DNA of 64,000 nt from Nymphaea colorata (lineage: Eukaryota; Streptophyta; Magnoliopsida; Nymphaeales; Nymphaeaceae). Made by a program: the position numbers and the translations under genes. The notes below the pieces were generated by a model. That model did no database searches. It was not told the DNA's origin and saw only the letters and a list, made by a program, of their open reading frames with translations. The DNA lies in NCBI RefSeq assembly GCF_008831285.2, contig NC_045145.1, positions 17,810,040 to 17,874,039 of the forward strand. Reading direction: 5' to 3'. Each line of letters opens with the position of its first letter. Position 1 is the stretch's first letter. Below, one piece after another: positions 58,025 through 64,000 of the stretch.

Positions 58025-58893
58025 GCTGTACCTTGCTGACAGATCTGGAGGTCTGAAGAGAATAAAGTGTCGCCGGTTGGCTTCTCTGTCTGACGTCGTT
58101 CTGCAGACAGGGAGACAGAGAGTTCAAGAGTTTTTCTTGTTATTGATTAAAAGAAGTTGTTGAATGGTTATCCGGGTCACTGTTCGTGGATGCTACGAAA
58201 GGCATCTCGGTAGACGACACGGAAAGACAGGTGAAAATAGTATTAAACGGGAAAGACAGGTGAAATAGTATTAAACATTGGCCTTTATTCATCATCTCGT
58301 AAGAAGATAGACACGATTAGTGGATGGCAACGCCTCACCCCATTGCCTGCCAACTGTTGACGCGTTTCTACGTATGATTTCTGTCTTTTGGAAAGAGGAA
58401 GAGAAAACCAGACTTGAATACCTGGATCTGCGATTTTATGGTAGGATTTGATGAACTTCATTATTCTATGATCTGTTTTTAATATATATATATAGTCGGG
58501 GCAATCCTTCTTACACCAGGCCTTTTGGTTGGTATAAATTAAAATTTACTGGACATGTCAATTGACTAATCAATCTTCAAAGATCGTGAGGCAAAGCAGT
58601 AATAAACTTATTGGGCACATTTTCCTTTTGAACATAACAAAGTTATGAAACTGTGCAGAATGCGGAAAGATGAAGCATGTATATTATGGTTGTCACACAA
58701 GTTCATCTCCAGGGGAGCAACTCTTAACCAAAAACAAAAAACGAACCACCGACTGCTGATTAGCGACAATATGGGAAACGATCTTCATTTATTTCATTGT
58801 TAAATACCATCTCTTGCGAATCAGATTATTTATCAACAAAGTTCTAGTTAAACTCTCTGGGTCCAGGTGCATCTGCTAGTGAAAGAGCATGTT
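58025..58893. other. Intergenic region between convergent genes
   Basis: This holds the 3' UTR of the beta-xylosidase and, from the right, that of the annexin. A two-copy duplication lies at about 58220-58275 (GGAAAGACAGGTGAAA, then ATAGTATTAAAC, twice). No gene is seen. Confidence 0.6.
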
Positions 58894-61226
58894 CTAACTG
58901 CACTTCACAATCTTTAGGAAAACTTCGGCGACCATGCGAGTGTGGTAGTCAGGATCACTCATCAAAGTGCGGACGGCTGTTTCAAGTGCAGTACCGCCGG
59001 ACTTCTTCGAAAAGGCACTTCGAATTTCTCCGATGTTGACGCCGGATTTGGCGACGACGACGCGGATCATCAGATCGGTCGCCGGTTCGGTAGCCAATCG
59101 GCGCTTCACCCACATGTCTTTCAGCTGCTTGGCGTAATGCTTCTCAGGATAGGAGATGCAGCGAGTTACAGAGCTGAGAGTCCTTCCGAACTCCCCATGC
59201 CTCTTTTGCTTCAAGAACTTGGAGATGTGGTGGCCGTAGAGCTGCTCGTAGCAGTGCAAAATCGTTCTTAGTTGCTCTATGTTTCTCCTCGTCAGAACGG
59301 AGAGAATGGTTCTTTGATCGGTGGAGGCACCGCTCTCTATGGCTTCATACAAAATCTTTGCATCGCACATGCCCATGCTCACGTCAACTGTTGATCCTTC
59401 TGCTCCGTTGATGCTTGACAGCGCTGTTAGTACCTATGAAATAAAACCAACAGTAACAACATTTTTCTAAGATTTTTTCCAAAATTAACTCAGCTAAGAA
59501 GGAACCCTATCCCCCACCCGGCGCCTTCAATTGGAGCTCAGAACACCCCCTTAACTTGTGGATCCAATGGTGTTTATCATCGGCAACCTACAGCACTTGG
59601 TGACTTGAGTCATTCAATACTCAAATAATTTTTTAACAAGAAGTGAATATATATATATATATATATATATATCACTCTCAATGAATAGTTAAGAGAAAAA
59701 CATAATAACACGCTAGATGGAACAACCCTCCTAAGTGAGTTGGATAACTCTAGATGACTAGAGTACCATTCAATTTTCTTATATATGTATAGGGTTTTTA
59801 AGTATGTACCAATAGCATTTGCAACGCCAATAATGGGGCCAAGTTAAGTAGAAGATGCACTACAGCTTGGATACTTATGGCATCAAATTTGAAAGGTACC
59901 TATGCCCGTCATTTTTGAAGGTTTAATACCATATTCAGCCAAGTAGGTACCGCAGGTTCAAGTAAATGCTAGGGACCAAAAGATGCCAAAATGAAAAAAA
60001 AAAAGAAGGAACCAAGTCAATTTCCTTTTTTTTTTTTTCTGTATTTCGACAAGGATGAAACTACCCTTCAACAAAGAGAAAAACCTTCATTAAAAGGGAA
60101 ATGCCCCTCACATGTTAAAGTTAACCTGACTACCTGAGGGTCCTTGTCTCAATGGTGCAGTCCACACATTGCGGGGCTAACAGAACACTTTTTAGTTACA
60201 AGGAAAAATGCAAACGTAATAATTTAGTTAATGAATTACCTCCTTGAGGGTGCTGTGGGCCTTGAGTGAGATATCTTGCTCAATATTTCTATTGTATTGG
60301 CTGCGGTAAGCTTGCTTGATACATTGTAACTGAGAGGAAGAGCGCGTGCAGAAGACTTCAATAAGAATGTCAGAGCCAAGAGCAGGCCCATGCAATGCAT
60401 CCCTTAGTAACTTAGCGTCCCGTTCTCGTGGTTCCATCATCTGGAGGTGCACTAGACTCTGCAAACCAGGGTGATAATTTTTTTTTTTCCCTTGAGTTGT
60501 GGGCAGAAGGATGTATCGACAAACTGAACAAATTAAAGCACATATAATTGACGAAACTTGTATAGTTGGAAAAATGCTTACAAGAAAGTTGTTCCTTCTT
60601 TGAATGTTGCAAAGTTGGTGAAGAATGTCCTGGTTGTATGTAGCTCTGTAAGCTTCAACAACACGGTTGAGATCTTCCGTGCTCCTTTTGGTTAACAGTT
60701 CTTTGAGACTTTCACAGTTGCTAGCTCCATTGCCTGGTAAATTCAGAGTTTAAATAGTTTTAGATCAACCATATGTCGACTTTCTCTCTCTAGCTCTCTC
60801 GCTGTAGGCTCACTGCCAAATGCTAAAGGTGCATAAAATGAAAACTTAGTAGCATAAAATTTGAATCACCGACGCTGGTAACGAGGAAAATGCAATTTTT
60901 CACTTGACATCAACCAGTAAAAGATCAAAGCTAGCTATCACCGCTACCTTACTAAAAATCACTATCAAAAGCCCTCTGTTGGCATCGAAAAACCACTTTA
61001 ATAAACAATTTAAACACGAGTAGGCTACACTCATAAGACTAGACAATATCAGCTTGTTTAGTTTCACATCTAAAGGCTTGAATACGCATGTTTTGGCACA
61101 TATTGGCACTAGACGTTACGTTATTATCATATAGCAGGAGTACCATCAGGACGTACACGAAAGAAACGAATGCAGAACGTGGCAGTCGAGCTGATCCCTT
61201 TGGGAGATCACTTGAGATGCTTCCAT
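58894..61226 (-). CDS. Divergent plant annexin (four exons)
   Basis: The exons on the minus strand are 61226-61157, 60733-60582, 60458-60240 and 59433-58894, giving 326 residues, the usual annexin length. The start at 61226 (MEASQVISQRDQLDCHVLHS) was chosen because it joins through the strong donor GTACGT. The longer frame from 61284 would start almost at the expected transcription start and needs a poor donor. Four annexin repeats are visible: CESLKELLTKRSTEDLNRVVEAYRATY; ILIEVFCTRSSSQLQCIKQAYRSQY; TILSVLTRRNIEQLRTILHCYEQLYG; and DLMIRVVVAKSGVNIGEIRSAF. The GxGT calcium loops are eroded: NGAS in repeat 1 and RRLATEPATD in repeat 4. By family, annexins bind acidic membranes, usually through calcium. 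Here calcium-dependent binding may be weak. The gene ends within 900 bases of the convergent beta-xylosidase. Confidence 0.9.
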
Positions 61227-61302
61227 GATGAGACTCGAAGGTGCTTTCCGTCTCTTCTATTTCGATCCGAAGTGTGTAACTCATTTGAATGTGGTGACCC
61301 CC

Positions 61303-61310
61303 AATTTATA
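61303..61310 (-). promoter_or_regulatory. TATA box of the annexin gene
   Basis: On the minus strand TATAAATT lies 77-84 bases before the ATG at 61226. Transcription would start near 61280, giving a leader of about 55 bases. This spacing supports 61226 rather than the upstream ATG at 61284. Confidence 0.6.
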
Positions 61311-64000
61311 GAGCAAGGATGAAAGTGGAGTTTGAAAACTGTCTTGGTGCTTTACTTTTCATGGAATAAAAACTTTATGACTTAAAAGGTGAGGACCATG
61401 GTAGGAACTTATTCCACCCTCCAATTTCGAGCATGGCCATCTCTCTTCATTTCCCTTTCTTCCAGCACCAACCCCACACTCGTTCTCTTAATCGAAGGAG
61501 AGTTATGACATACTTTTTGATGGATAGCAGAATCGCTTTACCGCCTCACGCTGCATTCACATTAGATTTTGAATCATTCACATCTTTCACACTGTAATGG
61601 TCCATATTTTATAAGTTGACAGAACCATTTCATTGTTTTCTTAATAATATCGGATGTACATTTTGATGCTCTGTGTAGGTCCCTTCATCTACGCCATCTT
61701 CCATACACGGCTTCAGTTCACAAGATGCCCCCTTGTTCTCAGTAGCTCAGGTATCATAATATTCTTTCTCCTTTTAGAGCACCAGACTAATTCTCTCTCT
61801 TTCTTTCTTACACGCGCACAAGACACTGCGGTTCTCAACCATGGCACAAAGTAAATGGCAACATGGACACCGTGCAACAGCTTCAATACTGGTTTTGAAT
61901 GTGCTCTGAAACATTTTGACAGTTGAGACATTGGTGGTGTTATTTCACCAAGAAAACCTCATCCTTTCAGACTCAACAGATGGTAGAAGGACGCCCAGAA
62001 ACTATCTCTGAGCCAAATGACAGTTTCAGGACAGTCCTGTCGACCGGAATGTACGATATATATCTAAGCTTGTGCAAATGTGTAATAGCCCATTTAAATG
62101 AAACTTACTAGTGAAGTACTGACCGGCAGAATATACTCTTTCTGTCATGATGTTACTTTTTTATTAAGCTGGGCCACAAGAATAGGCAACCACATGAATG
62201 AGTGCACGCTTCTAAAAAAAATACTACGAGAAATTGTGGCGAAATATATAGTACATGTCCATGAATTATGCTGTTTCATTGAAACAACGCTATTGTCAAT
62301 GTGAACATGTTATTGTCATTTAAATTTCACGATTAGATGAATTTCAGTGGCACATCTTCAGCATCAATGAATCATGAAACGTCTGGTGCCTTTGTTATTT
62401 AGATTCGACGATCGATGCCGCTAAAACAAAGGCCATTGACTTGAATAATATTGAAATTCAGATCTTCATCTGCAATTCATCCATTTTTATCCCTTCCAGT
62501 TTCATGACTAAATATTTTATTATTTTATTGAAGAGTCATTAACAGCTAAGAAGTTCGTCCCATGTTCAAGATTATAGTCTTAGAAAACCTATTTATCAGA
62601 ATCGACCAACAAAAGAGTTCAATATTGCTGTAGAATTGAACTTGGACGTGCATAGGCAACTTTTAAATTAGGAACAAGTATATCAAACTGCGATATTCAG
62701 CCTGGATGCAAAGAATGCTTCACGCCTTATATGTTACACTAACAGAACCTTGTTTATGTTTTTTGTTTTTTGGGCTAAATACTTCCACATGCTCTTCTTG
62801 TGTTTTTTCAAGAAACTAAAAAAAGATAAATTTTAGGAACTTCATCATCCATATTGCATTGTCTAGACGGTCCTTCAAACTTTATGAAAGTTTCGAGTTT
62901 GAACAACCCAAGGTTGGTATCAAACATTACTAAGGTTTTAGCTTTACAATATGCTTGTATCTTGCGCTTAAGGCCAGGCATAAGACACTCTAATTTATGC
63001 AGGAACAGCATATTATCTTGCTTGAAAGCTATGCATTTGAGCCATCAGTGGCACGGTACGCCTTCTCTCGCTTTTAAACAAAATCGACCAGCAAAGTACG
63101 AACAAAGAGAAGGGTATTAATGCAAGATAACCTAAGACGATGACGATCTAATGATAGAATGATGAGACGTAGAGAGAGGTGTCAACGATATTCTCTATAT
63201 ATGTGTATTTTTAAGTTCATAGAAGTTAATAATCATATGTAATATAAATGCATACAACTTGGACCAGTTTTATTACCCGTTCATTTTTACCGAGGAACAA
63301 CTTGGACTCGCCTTATTACCCCTTTCAGTTTCAATATTGAAGGTTGGTCATTTTTCTAAAATCTACCAAATGGGTCTGTGCTTTGCTCTCAAAACATGGT
63401 GAATCCGTGAAAAATGAATAATGTTTTTGAAATGTGTAGACAAGATTTTCAAATCAACTGTCTGAATTAATTGTTTGACTTTAATGAAAGATCATCTTAT
63501 ATGTTTGGTGAAACATCTTAAAAATATAGAACTGGTGCTGCTATTTGGGCAAACCAAATTCACAAAATTTGAACTAGAACTCTACACAGGGCTGCCAAAT
63601 TGGACCATCAGCATTCGTATTGTAATAACATGTTCACAGTGACATCAGCTCAAATCAGCTCCACTAGACAATCTAGAGAATTAGTTCTGCTATACAGTCC
63701 GATATATATGTCCTCAAAGAAAGAAGACAAAGATAGTCAAATATGAAGCATTTGGTGTATCCTCTGCACAATCCCACATTCTTTTGTGATTACCTGCAAG
63801 AGCTGTTGCAGTTGCAAGAAAGCAGCAACTGGTCATTGAAAAGAGTACAGACGAATAAAGAAATCTACAAGCACCCCAGAAGTGCAGACCTTCCTAACAA
63901 TGGAAGAAAAATCTAGTAGCAGAAATGTAAGCACTTTAGACCATATGAGGAGAGAGCTGGTGATCAGTTTAGAAACAAGAAAAGAATACAAAAAATCAGC
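61311..64000. other. Intergenic region without recognised genes
   Basis: AT-rich sequence. All open frames are under 90 codons and none resembles a known family. No clear inverted-repeat element or tRNA was seen. The left 300 bases are presumably annexin promoter. Confidence 0.5.

Noticed and set aside
61212-61284. Annexin first exon starting at 61284 with a donor at 61211
   Set aside because: It keeps the frame (327 residues) but needs a weak GTGATC donor and a start codon at the predicted transcription start. The 61226/61157 model is better.

Overview
This is a 64 kb piece of a plant nuclear genome, almost certainly a flowering plant. The genes are split by many AT-rich GT-AG introns. The protein families are typical of land plants: a DUF630/DUF632 protein, a PLS-class pentatricopeptide repeat (PPR) protein, a GH3 beta-xylosidase, a plant annexin and an N-terminally extended SEN1-like helicase. 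The spaces between exons are filled with dinucleotide microsatellites, small inverted-repeat elements and tRNA-derived SINEs. I cannot name the species. There is no operon, CRISPR array, prophage or organelle tract.

Layout. (1) 1688-5529, minus: a five-exon Sec14/CRAL-TRIO lipid-transfer-type gene, with a probable leader exon near 9.2-9.65 kb. (2) 9.65-16.3 kb: repeat-rich intergenic DNA. (3) 16347-16764, minus: a possible small two-exon gene of unknown function. (4) 16986-25075, minus: a seven-exon SEN1/UPF1-type helicase of 1413 residues, with a leader exon and TATA box near 26.75-26.93 kb. (5) 27-34 kb: intergenic repeats and SINE fragments. (6) 34068-41945, minus: a four-exon DUF630/DUF632 gene related to NRG2/REL2. 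Its 4.4 kb third intron is packed with microsatellites and fold-back DNA, and its first exon carries a one-base frameshift in a G run. (7) 42-47.8 kb: intergenic, with small transposon remnants and a 79-bp minisatellite. (8) 47848-49596, plus: an intronless PLS-class PPR gene with E/E+ domains. (9) 52915-58024, plus: a six-exon beta-D-xylosidase of 783 residues. (10) 58894-61226, minus: a four-exon divergent annexin of 326 residues. (11) 61.3-64 kb: no gene recognised.

The genes do not form a pathway. They are an ordinary run of unrelated plant genes acting in lipid transfer, RNA/DNA metabolism, nitrate or leaf-development signalling, organelle RNA processing, wall remodelling, and calcium/membrane biology. 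All exon joins were read by eye from splice sites and frame continuity. The five main spliced models close without internal stops, apart from the one frameshift noted. I found no convincing undescribed multi-gene system. The most interesting signals are a SINE with a perfect 18-bp target duplication, related miniature elements that carry or lie next to microsatellites, a minisatellite with alternating higher-order units, the DUF630 frameshift and the small unrecognised gene.
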